Below, piece after piece: positions 44,230-52,250 of a stretch of 64,000 nucleotides of DNA. The stretch is from Teichococcus aerophilus. Lineage in GTDB: Bacteria; Pseudomonadota; Alphaproteobacteria; Acetobacterales; Acetobacteraceae. Positions within the stretch are counted from its first letter, which is position 1. Each line of letters begins with the position of its first letter. The notes under the pieces were generated by a model. It ran no database searches. It had not been told where the DNA came from and saw only the letters and a list, made by a program, of their open reading frames with translations. The stretch covers positions 62,001-126,000 of the forward strand of contig NZ_JACTVA010000005.1 in NCBI RefSeq assembly GCF_014490485.1, given 5' to 3'. The translations under genes were made by a program, and so were the position numbers.

Positions 44230-45599
44230 ATACGGCCCCGCAGCCCCTGCCCAGCGCGCCGCGCGGCGAGCCATTCGACATCGGCCTGGGCGTGGTGAGC
44301 ATCCTGCTGATCGGCAGCATCCTGCCGGCCATGATCGGCGGCCAGCCGGTGGGCCAGCCCTCGCAAAGCGACGTCGCCAGCATCCAAGAATCCGGTGACG
44401 CCGCCCGGCAGGCGGTGATGCTGGCGCTGTACGGCATGCATCTGGCCCTGCTGGCCTGGACGGTACGGCCGCGCGCCTTCCTGCTGATTGGCTTTCCGCT
44501 GATCGGCTTCATGGCATGGTGCGCGCTCTCCGCCTTCTGGTCACCGCTGCCGGAGCCGACGCTTCGCCGCGTCTTCGCCATGGTGGGCACGCTGGCGGCA
44601 GGGCTGTGCCTGGGGTTGCGCCTGGGGCCAAAGGGCCTGGTGGATGCGATGCGGATCTCCGCCGGCATCGCCCTGGTGGGCTCCATCCTGCACGCGGCGG
44701 TCAACCCGCTGCTGGGCTTCGACCATAACGGCTATCTGCGCGGCCTGTTCTCCCACAAGAACCTGTTTGGCTCGTTCATGGCCATGTCCATCCTGGCGGT
44801 GATCCACCACATGGCCAGCGGCGACGGCGGACGCTGGAACCGGTTGGCAGACAAGGCACTGCTGGTGGGCTGCGCGGTCGGGCTGGGCGCGGCGCATTCG
44901 GCCACGCCGCTGCTGGCACTGCTGGCCGGCATCGGGCTGTTCTGCAGTGCCGCGCTGGCGGCCTCCGGCCGTGGCCTGATCAGCGTGGCCGCGCCGGCCG
45001 TACTGGGCTGCGGCGCCGCCATCATCCTGGCCTTCGGTGGCGAGATCATGCCCCTGGTCGCCGCCGCGCTGGGCCGGGACCCAAGTTTCTCCGGCCGCGG
45101 CACCGTGTGGGCCTTCGTGCTCGGCGCCGTCGCGCAGCGCCCCTGGGCCGGCTTCGGCTACGGCATCTTCTGGCTGGGCGAGGCCGCGCCCGGCGCCGTT
45201 TTCTGGTACTGGTCCCGCCAGTACGAACTGCATGCCCATAACGGCTACCTGCAGTTGCTGCTGGATGCCGGCATCATCGGCAGCGCGCTGTTCCTGGCCA
45301 GCCTGGCAGTGCTGCTCAACCGCCTGCTGGCGCTGGTGCATGCGCGGCACGGCACGGATGGCCTGGTCGGCTGGGCCGCCATGGTGCTGGGCTTCTTCCT
45401 GGCCTGCAACCTGAGTGAATCGCGTATCCTGCAGGGCAACGACCTGCTCACCTTGCTGTTCGTCTGGAGCATCGTACGCGTCAACCTGGAGTGCTGGCGG
45501 GTGCGCGTCGCCGGTCTCGTCGCACGGCAGATCGCCTGGCAGAATCAGGCTGCGTCCTGGCCCAGGCCCGCCCCCACGCTCATGCCGCAGGAGCGCTGA
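44226..45599 (+). CDS. O-antigen ligase/polymerase family protein (Wzy-like)
   Basis: 457 residues, about ten membrane helices. The large periplasmic loop region NGYLRGLFSHKNLFGSFMAMSIL and the later motif RDPSFSGRGTVWAFVLGAV, with ELHAHNGYLQLLLDAGIIG, are hallmarks of the Wzy_C/O-antigen ligase family. ATG overlaps the wzc stop (ATGA). In a cluster with Wzx, Wzc and Wza it is most likely the polymerase that links repeat units. Ligase activity cannot be excluded. Confidence 0.87.
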   Translation: MNTAPQPLPSAPRGEPFDIGLGVVSILLIGSILPAMIGGQPVGQPSQSDVASIQESGDAARQAVMLALYGMHLALLAWTVRPRAFLLIGFPLIGFMAWCALSAFWSPLPEPTLRRVFAMVGTLAAGLCLGLRLGPKGLVDAMRISAGIALVGSILHAAVNPLLGFDHNGYLRGLFSHKNLFGSFMAMSILAVIHHMASGDGGRWNRLADKALLVGCAVGLGAAHSATPLLALLAGIGLFCSAALAASGRGLISVAAPAVLGCGAAIILAFGGEIMPLVAAALGRDPSFSGRGTVWAFVLGAVAQRPWAGFGYGIFWLGEAAPGAVFWYWSRQYELHAHNGYLQLLLDAGIIGSALFLASLAVLLNRLLALVHARHGTDGLVGWAAMVLGFFLACNLSESRILQGNDLLTLLFVWSIVRVNLECWRVRVAGLVARQIAWQNQAASWPRPAPTLMPQER

Positions 45600-45603
45600 C
45601 ACC

Positions 45604-46875
45604 ATGCCCGACGCCACGCCAGCCCCGGCGACTCTGTTCGTCACCGACGAGCCCTTCCTGCCGCCCGGCAATGGTTCCTCCCAGGTCTATCTCTCCGTCG
45701 CGGAGGAGTATCGCCGCCAGGGTAGCCGGATCTTCTGCCTGTCCTTCTACAAGGACGCCGGCAAGGCGCTGTCGCCAGCCTCCGCCGCGGCCTATGCGGA
45801 AATTTCCTGCGGCCATCTGATGCTGCCGGGGTGGAACAATGGCGGCAGCCCCCTGGGGCGCGCGGGCCAGGCGGTGCGGGAAGCCCATCGCTGGATCAGC
45901 GGCGACGTCTTCGTCGGCCACCCGTTCCTGCAAAGCCGCCGGCCGGCCATGGCGCGGCTAGTGGCGGACTGGATTCGGCAGCAGGGCATCGCCCATATCT
46001 ACTGCCACAAGATTCATGCCCTGCTGCTGATGCAGCCGATCCTGGCGTTGCTGCCGGGCATCCGCATCTCGCTCGACCTGCACGACGATTTCGTCCGCAA
46101 GGCGTTGGATTACGACATGGCATATGGCGACCTGTTCCGCGAGCTCTCCCCGCGCGAAATCCTGCGCGATCATGGCGCGGCTTGGCTGCGGCACAGGTTC
46201 CGTCGTACCAACCCGGACCGTTCCCGGGCAGCGGAACTGGCGGCCCTGTCGCGATGCGACCGCATCCTGGCCGCCTCGAGCGAGGAGGCTTCGCGCTATG
46301 CCGCCTTTCCACAGTTGGTTGGCAAGGTGCGCCATCAGCCATGGCGCTACACCGTGCCGGATGCGGCAGAAACCCCGCCCAGCGCGGCAGAGCCCTACGA
46401 CATCGGCTTCATCGGCTCCGAGGACGTCATGAACCTCGATGCGGTGCGTTATCTGCGCGACGACATCCTTCCCTTGCTGCGTGGCCAGATGCCCGGTCTA
46501 CGGGTCCTGCTGGCGGGAACATTGTCGCAGAAGGTGCATTCGCTGGTCGGCCACGTATCAGACATCCATGTGAAGCCGAGGCTGGAACAGGTCGGGCATT
46601 TCTACCGCGACGTCGCGGTGCCGGTCGTGCCGCTGCGCTATGGTACCGGCGTCAGCATCAAGGTGATGGAGGCGCTGGCCTTCGGCAAGCCGATGGTCAG
46701 CACGCGCATCGGCATCCGTGGCCTGCCGCCAAGTATGCGGCAGGGCATCGTCGTTGCCGATACGGCGCAGGATTTCGCCGCCGCCGTCGTGCAGCAACTT
46801 CTCCGCCGGGGCGGACAGGCCGCCCATGCGGGCCCATCGACAACAGCGCAACCAACATCCATGGCGAGGCACTGA
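45604..46875 (+). CDS. Glycosyltransferase (GT4-like)
   Basis: 423 residues. The N-terminus TLFVTDEPFLPPGNGSSQVYLSVAEEYRRQG is a Rossmann-like acceptor domain, and the C-terminal half (YDIGFIGSEDVMNLDAVRYL; VLLAGTLSQKVHSL; VPVVPLRYGTGVSIKVMEALAFGKPMVSTRIGIRGLP) is a GT-B donor domain of the Glyco_trans_1_4 type with EX7E-like spacing. ATG 45604 lies 4 bases after the wzy stop. Likely the third repeat-unit transferase. Confidence 0.85.
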   Translation: MPDATPAPATLFVTDEPFLPPGNGSSQVYLSVAEEYRRQGSRIFCLSFYKDAGKALSPASAAAYAEISCGHLMLPGWNNGGSPLGRAGQAVREAHRWISGDVFVGHPFLQSRRPAMARLVADWIRQQGIAHIYCHKIHALLLMQPILALLPGIRISLDLHDDFVRKALDYDMAYGDLFRELSPREILRDHGAAWLRHRFRRTNPDRSRAAELAALSRCDRILAASSEEASRYAAFPQLVGKVRHQPWRYTVPDAAETPPSAAEPYDIGFIGSEDVMNLDAVRYLRDDILPLLRGQMPGLRVLLAGTLSQKVHSLVGHVSDIHVKPRLEQVGHFYRDVAVPVVPLRYGTGVSIKVMEALAFGKPMVSTRIGIRGLPPSMRQGIVVADTAQDFAAAVVQQLLRRGGQAAHAGPSTTAQPTSMARH

Positions 46876-46876
46876 G

Positions 46877-47920
46877 ATGGCACGCTTCCTGGTCACCGGC
46901 GGCGCTGGCTATGTCGGCAGCCATGTCGTCCTGGCCCTGCGCGAACGCGGGGACGACGTCGTGGTTTTGGACGATCTGCGCCAGGGGCACCGCCAGGCGG
47001 TGGCAGCCGGAGCGGAGCTGGTGGTCGCGGATGTCGGGGACCGCAAGAACCTCACCGAGATATTCGCAAACTGGAAGTTCGATGGGGTGCTGCACTTCGC
47101 CGCGCTCTCCCTGGTCGGCGAAAGCATGCGGGAGCCGCTGCGCTACATGGCGGAGAACCTCAGCAATACGCTCTGGCTGGCCGAGGCGGCGGTCAAAGCC
47201 GGCTGCGATCGCTTCGTGCTGTCCTCGACCGCCGCCTTGTTCGGATTGCCCGAGATCATCCCCATCGAGGAAGACGCTGGCTTCGCGCCTGTCTCTGCCT
47301 ATGGCGAGTCCAAGCTAATGGCCGAGCGTGGATTGGAGTGGGCCGACAGGGTCCACGGCCTACGCTCGGCCTGCCTGCGCTACTTCAACGCGGCGGGCGC
47401 CGACCCGCAAGGCCGGCTGGGCGAGGACCATACGCCGGAGACGCACCTGATTCCGCTGGCGATCGACGCGGCGCTTGGCATCCGGCCGCCGCTGACCGTG
47501 TTCGGTACGGATTACGACACGCCGGACGGCACCGCCATCCGCGACTATGTGCACGTCACCGACCTGGCCGACGCCCATCTGCGCGCGTTGGATGTGCTGA
47601 AGCAGGGTCGCAGCGTCCGGTACAATGTGGGCAACGGCAACGGCTACTCGGTGCTGGATGTCATCAGGATGGTGGGCGAAGTCAGTGGAAGGCCCGTGCC
47701 CTATGCCGAGGGACCCCGCCGGGCAGGAGACCCGGCGGTGCTCGTCGCCGCGAATGCAAGGCTGCGCCGGGACACCGGATGGAGCCCGCGTTACGGTTCG
47801 TTGGAGCAGGTGGTGCGCACCGCCTGGACCTGGCGCCAGAAGCACCCGCATGGCTTTGATGGCGTTGCTGCCACGATGAGCGCAACGCCTGTTGCCGAAA
47901 GCGCAATGGCCTCGCCCTGA
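46877..47920 (+). CDS. galE: UDP-glucose 4-epimerase
   Basis: 347 residues, extended SDR. NAD motif VTGGAGYVGSHV (residues 6-17), catalytic Ser/Thr in SSTAALFG (116-118) and YGESK with Tyr142 and Lys146. NLSNTLWLAEA and VHVTDLADAHLRAL are GalE blocks. GalE interconverts UDP-glucose and UDP-galactose, supplying galactose for the repeat unit, which fits the cluster. The A-L-F-G after the Ser is slightly unlike the usual A-V-Y-G. It starts 1 base after the glycosyltransferase stop. Confidence 0.9.
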   Translation: MARFLVTGGAGYVGSHVVLALRERGDDVVVLDDLRQGHRQAVAAGAELVVADVGDRKNLTEIFANWKFDGVLHFAALSLVGESMREPLRYMAENLSNTLWLAEAAVKAGCDRFVLSSTAALFGLPEIIPIEEDAGFAPVSAYGESKLMAERGLEWADRVHGLRSACLRYFNAAGADPQGRLGEDHTPETHLIPLAIDAALGIRPPLTVFGTDYDTPDGTAIRDYVHVTDLADAHLRALDVLKQGRSVRYNVGNGNGYSVLDVIRMVGEVSGRPVPYAEGPRRAGDPAVLVAANARLRRDTGWSPRYGSLEQVVRTAWTWRQKHPHGFDGVAATMSATPVAESAMASP

Positions 47921-47963
47921 GCAGGGTATCCACCGCCGGCATGCCAGGCGGGCCGGTTGCCGG

Positions 47964-48722
47964 TCAGCGCATGGATGGCGGGGAGGCGGGCAATCGCGTG
48001 GCGCTGCCGCCCCGTGTCCAGGCATCGGCCATCATGGCCAGGGGATCGAGTGTGGAGCGGGTCCTGCCGACCGGGGCGGCGGCACGCAGCACCATTCCCG
48101 TACCACCCGCCGTCCAGGCATTGGCCAGATCTTCCCGACGTTGTGCCGCACGGTCAATCTGCGGGGCAGCCGGCGCGCGCCCCGCCCAGGCAGCCAGGAC
48201 ACGCATGCGATAGAGATCCGCGCGGCTCGTGGTCTGTGAGTGATAGTGGCCGGCGGCAACCATCCAGTCCCCCGAGATGGCATGCAGCCGCTTCAGGAAG
48301 CCGGCGGCATACCGCGCGTTGGCGAGCGGATCGAACGCCTCGTCCAGCGAGGCGAAGGCATCGGGATGATGGAACAGGTTCACCTGCAGGCAGCCGGTAT
48401 CAATCAACTTCACGCCCCGCTCCAGCAACTGCCGTGCCGCGGCCACGGCTTCCGGCTGGCTGCCGAAGAACCGGCCCGCACCTTCCGCGTTCAGGGCCCA
48501 CGGCCAGGAGACCAGGCGGCCCGAAGCCGGATCGGCGCGGCCTGATTCGACGGTGGCAATGGCGCTGAGCAGGTTCGGCGGCAAACGCGCCTCACGCTCC
48601 ACCACGGCGATGGCTGCCCGGCACAACTCACCCGGCCGCAGCGCTGGCGGCTGCGGGTTCCCCCAGGCGGCGGGCACGGAACTGGCCACAAATGCGCCCG
48701 TCAGCAAAAGACCGCGCAACAT
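47964..48722 (-). CDS. Lytic transglycosylase (SLT domain)
   Basis: 252 residues with a signal peptide (LLLTGAFVASSVPAAWG). Family 1-type SLT domain: catalytic Glu59 in LLSAIATVESGR, then DTGCLQVNLFHHPDAF and NARYAAGFLKRLHAISGDWMVAAGHYHS. It cuts glycan strands of peptidoglycan in the periplasm. The start overlaps the Wza stop (TGATG), so it is coupled to the export lipoprotein and likely opens peptidoglycan for the export complex. The C-terminal 70 residues are low-complexity. Confidence 0.85.
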   Translation of the reverse strand: MLRGLLLTGAFVASSVPAAWGNPQPPALRPGELCRAAIAVVEREARLPPNLLSAIATVESGRADPASGRLVSWPWALNAEGAGRFFGSQPEAVAAARQLLERGVKLIDTGCLQVNLFHHPDAFASLDEAFDPLANARYAAGFLKRLHAISGDWMVAAGHYHSQTTSRADLYRMRVLAAWAGRAPAAPQIDRAAQRREDLANAWTAGGTGMVLRAAAPVGRTRSTLDPLAMMADAWTRGGSATRLPASPPSMR

Positions 48723-49303
48723 CAGAAGCGGCGCTCGAATACGGTGACGACATCGCCCGGCTGCAACAGCGAGCGTCGCGTGCCGAGATACTCGCGCGGA
48801 ACACCTCCGGGATCAGCGCGGGTCACTGAGACGACATCGGTCACCGCGCGGTAGTTGAAACCACCGACAACGGCCACCGCTGAGAGCACGCTCATGCCCG
48901 GCTGGTACGGCGTCTGCCCGCCGCGCTCCACCATCCCTAGCACGAAGACCGGCCGGTACTGCGTGACCTCGACCGCGACGGACGGTTCGTTGAACAGGTT
49001 TCGCTCCCGTAGCAGCTGTTCCACCGAGCGCTCAAACTGCGTGGTGGTGCGGCCAGCGGCAGGAATGGCGCCCAGTAGCGGCAGCGCGACCGTCCCTGTG
49101 TCGGTGATGCGGAACTCACCGGTCAGGCGTGGGTCGTTGAAGACGGTAACGCGCAACTGGTCCCCCGCCCCCAGCGCATAGGCGGCCGGCGTTACCTCCG
49201 GCAAAAGCGGCAGGCCCGCACCCGGTGCAGCGCATGCCGAAAGCAGCAACGCGCCGCACAGGACCATGCGTCGCGTCAGGGAGCAGCGTGGAGAGTGGAG
49301 CAT
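48722..49303 (-). CDS. Short polysaccharide export lipoprotein (Wza/KpsD-type)
   Basis: 193 residues, about half of E. coli Wza. Lipobox LLLSACAAPG with Cys24. Poly_export domain YALGAGDQLRVTVFNDPRLTGEFRITDTGTVALPLLG, then one SLBB domain (VTQYRPVFVLGMVERGGQTPYQPGMSVLSAVAVVGGF). Short versions with a single SLBB domain are common in Alphaproteobacteria. AGGAACAGGA precedes ATG 49303. It forms the outer-membrane or periplasmic part of the Wzc-Wza export path. Confidence 0.88.
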   Translation of the reverse strand: MLHSPRCSLTRRMVLCGALLLSACAAPGAGLPLLPEVTPAAYALGAGDQLRVTVFNDPRLTGEFRITDTGTVALPLLGAIPAAGRTTTQFERSVEQLLRERNLFNEPSVAVEVTQYRPVFVLGMVERGGQTPYQPGMSVLSAVAVVGGFNYRAVTDVVSVTRADPGGVPREYLGTRRSLLQPGDVVTVFERRF

Positions 49304-49359
49304 TCCTGTTCCTTTGCCGAAGCCAGACGATTTGTTCCGGGCCAGATCAGGTCCCGGGC

Positions 49360-50667
49360 TCACAACGCGAACCGCAGCCGTATCAGGACCTGGTTGCGCC
49401 CGTATTCCTGAATGCCGGCCGGCGCGGAGAGGCGTTCGGTATGCTGGAAAGTCCCGATCAGCGTCATGCTGCGGTTCAGCATCCAGCGTGCCTCCAACAC
49501 GCCGATCGCGTCGGTGACGGTTCCGACATCCTCGGGATAATCGCGACGCTCCACCCTCGTCCCGACCGTGACGATCAGGTTGCGCAGCATCTCGTAATCC
49601 AGCGCCGCGCGCGCGGAGGTTCGCGTGTAGCTGACACTGTCCTGGCGGATCGATTCCTCGATGCTGCGCTGGATCGCGACGGTGACGGTCGCCAGCTGCG
49701 ACGGCGTCAGGACCACCTGCCCTTCGAAGGCCGGGCCGGACAGCGGCTTCAGCCCCGCTTGCTCGTAGTCCCGGCGCCGGTAACCAAGCAGCAGCCTGGC
49801 CTGCCACAGACCGTCCACGTCATATTGCGCGCCGCCCTGCACCTCCCAAGTCAACGAGTCTCGCCCGCTTTGGCCGGCACGGTCGTAGCGGATATCCTGC
49901 AGCCGGACCACGCCGAGCAAGGCCCGGCCGGGAAGAACGCTGTACTCGGCGTTCAACTCGCCCAAAGCCGACTGATGATCGTTGTTGGACAGCGGGTCAC
50001 GCACACCGGCGACCGTCACATCCTGATAGCGCAGCCAACGGTAATCCAGCGAAGCCCCCAGTCTTAGCTGGTTGAAGGCGACGGAACCGGCGGCGTGCAC
50101 GATGTCGGTGTCGTATGGCGCCGGGGTGCGCGTGCCGCTTTGCTGCACGTCCAGATCGTCGACGTCCAGGTGGCTTCGGATATGGTCGTAACGAAGCCGC
50201 AGCCAGGACGCGCGGCCAATGTCGTAGCGGCCTGCTACACCAATGGCGTAGTCGTTCCAGTTCAGATTGCTGTCCCGTACATGCTGCCGGGTGATTTGTG
50301 TGGCGGTAGCTTCGATGCCGTGCCGCGTCCACATGCTGGCGCCGGTGACCGATAAGGCTTCCTCGGCGAAGCTGCCGGACCGGCGGCGCCCCTGCCCCGG
50401 GAGCAGATTGTCGTCATAGCCCACACCACCTTCCAACGATGCATCCAGCCGATAGCCTGGCAGCCGAACGCCCAGTGGATCGAAATCGGGCCGTGGGCGA
50501 TTGAGGACGGTGACACCGCGTGCTGTCGCCTCCGGGCCAATGAACTGCGCCAGGGCTGCCGACGGCCAGACCACGGCCAGCGTGGCGGCAAGGCCCAGGC
50601 AACGCGGAAGCAAAACTCGCGGTGGTCTCGGGCGGTGACGTCGATGATCCGGGCGACAGCACTTCAT
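49360..50667 (-). CDS. Outer-membrane beta-barrel protein in the exopolysaccharide cluster
   Basis: 435 residues from ATG 50667 with a long basic signal peptide ending AALAQ (about residue 41). The mature part is a run of amphipathic beta strands (YRLDASLEGGVGYDDNL, WLRLRYDHIRSHLDVDDL, TVTVAIQRSIEESIRQDS), ending RNQVLIRLRFAL, matching the BBP2/OMP_b-brl_2-type barrels seen beside polysaccharide export genes. It precedes the Wza gene by 56 bases on the same strand and may form the outer-membrane pore that the short Wza lacks. GTG 50700 would add eleven residues. Confidence 0.82.
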   Translation of the reverse strand: MKCCRPDHRRHRPRPPRVLLPRCLGLAATLAVVWPSAALAQFIGPEATARGVTVLNRPRPDFDPLGVRLPGYRLDASLEGGVGYDDNLLPGQGRRRSGSFAEEALSVTGASMWTRHGIEATATQITRQHVRDSNLNWNDYAIGVAGRYDIGRASWLRLRYDHIRSHLDVDDLDVQQSGTRTPAPYDTDIVHAAGSVAFNQLRLGASLDYRWLRYQDVTVAGVRDPLSNNDHQSALGELNAEYSVLPGRALLGVVRLQDIRYDRAGQSGRDSLTWEVQGGAQYDVDGLWQARLLLGYRRRDYEQAGLKPLSGPAFEGQVVLTPSQLATVTVAIQRSIEESIRQDSVSYTRTSARAALDYEMLRNLIVTVGTRVERRDYPEDVGTVTDAIGVLEARWMLNRSMTLIGTFQHTERLSAPAGIQEYGRNQVLIRLRFAL

Positions 50668-50796
50668 TGCGAAATCGTAAAATATTATGCCGCACCGCAC
50701 CAGAGTTCTTTGACGGTTTTTACAAAGTATAGGCGGAGCGTTGTACCGCGAGGGCGGATATAGGTCGGCCCACCACCAGCGCGCCGGCTCGTCGCT

Positions 50797-50892
50797 TTAG
50801 AAGACCAGCATGGCCAATACCAGCCAGAACAGCAACGCAATGATCAATCCCAGAACGATACCAAAGGCAGCGCCTCGGTTTCTCGATCCCAT
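50797..50892 (-). CDS. 31-residue single-helix membrane protein
   Basis: The frame begins MGSRNRGAAF and continues with a hydrophobic helix (GIVLGLIIALLFWLVLAML), ending VF and TAA at 50797. Positive residues before the helix and none after suggest an N-in orientation. A weak GTAGGC ribosome site lies upstream. It sits between the beta-barrel and the priming transferase genes on the same strand, about 130 bases before the barrel start. No homolog is recognised. A codon-conservation test would decide whether it is translated. Confidence 0.5.
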   Translation of the reverse strand: MGSRNRGAAFGIVLGLIIALLFWLVLAMLVF

Positions 50893-51150
50893 AAGCAGCC
50901 TACTTCATCTATATCTGGCGTTGCACGTTATGGCGAAGAACAGGTTGAAAGCCATTCTTCACACCTTCGCTTTCTTCATTGAATGGCAGCCGAACGCTAC
51001 TCTCCTCCGCTTTGTCACGGTGAAGGTTGCCACTATTCATTTTCGTGTTCAATGGAATTGACCGTAAACGCACTTCAAGCCAAAGCTTAACGAATCGCGG
51101 CCAAAGCAGTGTTTGCTCTCACCAGTAAAGACGGCTTCATAGGCTCGGCC

Positions 51151-51864
51151 TCAACGGGCGCCCTTGCGCAGCAGCACCGCCGGGACTGTCTTGGCCAGGA
51201 TCTTGAGGTCGGTCCGCAAAGACAGTTGCTGCACGTACAGAGTATCGAGAGCGACGCGTTGCTCGTAGCTGGTATCGCTCCGGCCGCTTACCTGCCACAA
51301 GCCGGTGATTCCGGGGCGCACGGAGAGATACGCGGCCGCGTTGGGCCCGTACTGCTCTTCCAACTCGGCATGCACGACGGGCCGGGGGCCAACCAGGCTC
51401 ATGTCCCCACGCAGAACGTTATAAAGCTGCGGCAGCTCATCGAGGCTCGTGGCCCTCAGGAAGTTTCCTACCAAGGTGACACGGGGGTCCCGATCGAGCT
51501 TCCGATGCGTCTTCCACATTTCAGCCGCTCTGGCATCCCGTTCGAGCAATGCCGACAGCGCCTGCTCCGCATTCGGCACCATGCTGCGGAACTTCAGGCA
51601 ATGGAACACCTTGCCACCCCGTCCGATCCTCGCATGGCCGAACAGCACCTTGCCGCCGTCGCTCCACACCACCAGCGCAATGGCGAGCAGGACCGGGACG
51701 AGAATCATCAGCATCGTGCCGGATAGAACGAGATCGAGGATGCGTTTGGAAGCCCGCTTCCAGGAGTAGCGGTCGCGCAGATCCGGGACCAGCAAGGCCG
51801 CTTGCAGCAGCGCCTCGCCTCCCGGCGCACGGACACCAGGCGAATTGAAATTCATGTCGCTCAC
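51151..51864 (-). CDS. Undecaprenyl-phosphate sugar-1-phosphate transferase (WcaJ/ExoY type)
   Basis: 237 residues, bacterial sugar transferase domain. Re-entrant membrane helix KRILDLVLSGTMLMILVPVLLAIALVVW, then the catalytic Asp/Glu region VLFGHARIGRGGKVFHCLKFRSM, RATSLDELPQLYNVLRGDMSLVGPRPV, and RPGITGLWQVSGR. It lacks the long N-terminal membrane domain of WbaP/WcaJ, like ExoY. GTG 51864 with GGAGG 7 bases upstream is chosen over ATG 51855. It transfers the first sugar-phosphate to undecaprenyl phosphate and so starts repeat-unit assembly. Confidence 0.92.
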   Translation of the reverse strand: MSDMNFNSPGVRAPGGEALLQAALLVPDLRDRYSWKRASKRILDLVLSGTMLMILVPVLLAIALVVWSDGGKVLFGHARIGRGGKVFHCLKFRSMVPNAEQALSALLERDARAAEMWKTHRKLDRDPRVTLVGNFLRATSLDELPQLYNVLRGDMSLVGPRPVVHAELEEQYGPNAAAYLSVRPGITGLWQVSGRSDTSYEQRVALDTLYVQQLSLRTDLKILAKTVPAVLLRKGAR

Positions 51865-52250
51865 GGGCTCACCTCCTGCAGCAACAAATCCCTTTTGCGT
51901 CCGCCCTCAAGCGTGTCGGGCCGCCCCAAGCAGGATCTTGGCCACGACTATGCTGCAACTGCTCACATAGTTTCAATACGATTCGGTAATGTGCCGGATT
52001 TTACTTAAGATACTTTAATTCAATCTTTCTGATATTATCACGCGGCCTGACGCCATGTTGAACCGGTGTCTTTCTCAAAGCGTGATTATTGCAAGCTCAC
52101 GCACACGCATTCCGGAACGTAAGATTTTTCACGGCAGGCGCTTCGAGAAGGCGCGTGATCTCGCCACGCCGCCAGCGGCCTACCCACTCCCTGGCGTGTG
52201 AGCCCGCCGCGGTGCAAAGACAACCGGTGGCTTCAGGCGTGGATCAGGCG
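51865..52250. other. AT-rich divergent intergenic region, 386 bases
   Basis: Between the priming transferase (minus) and the flavoprotein (plus). Bases 51960-52060 are AT-rich (TTTTACTTAAGATACTTTAATTC). No promoter pair could be matched with confidence; a long in-frame extension of the flavoprotein ORF upstream to 52089 lacks a ribosome site and domain content, so it is treated as non-coding. Confidence 0.5.

Noticed and set aside
50810-51061. Plus-strand 83-codon frame
   Set aside because: No ribosome site or domain, and it overlaps antisense the more convincing 31-residue membrane protein.
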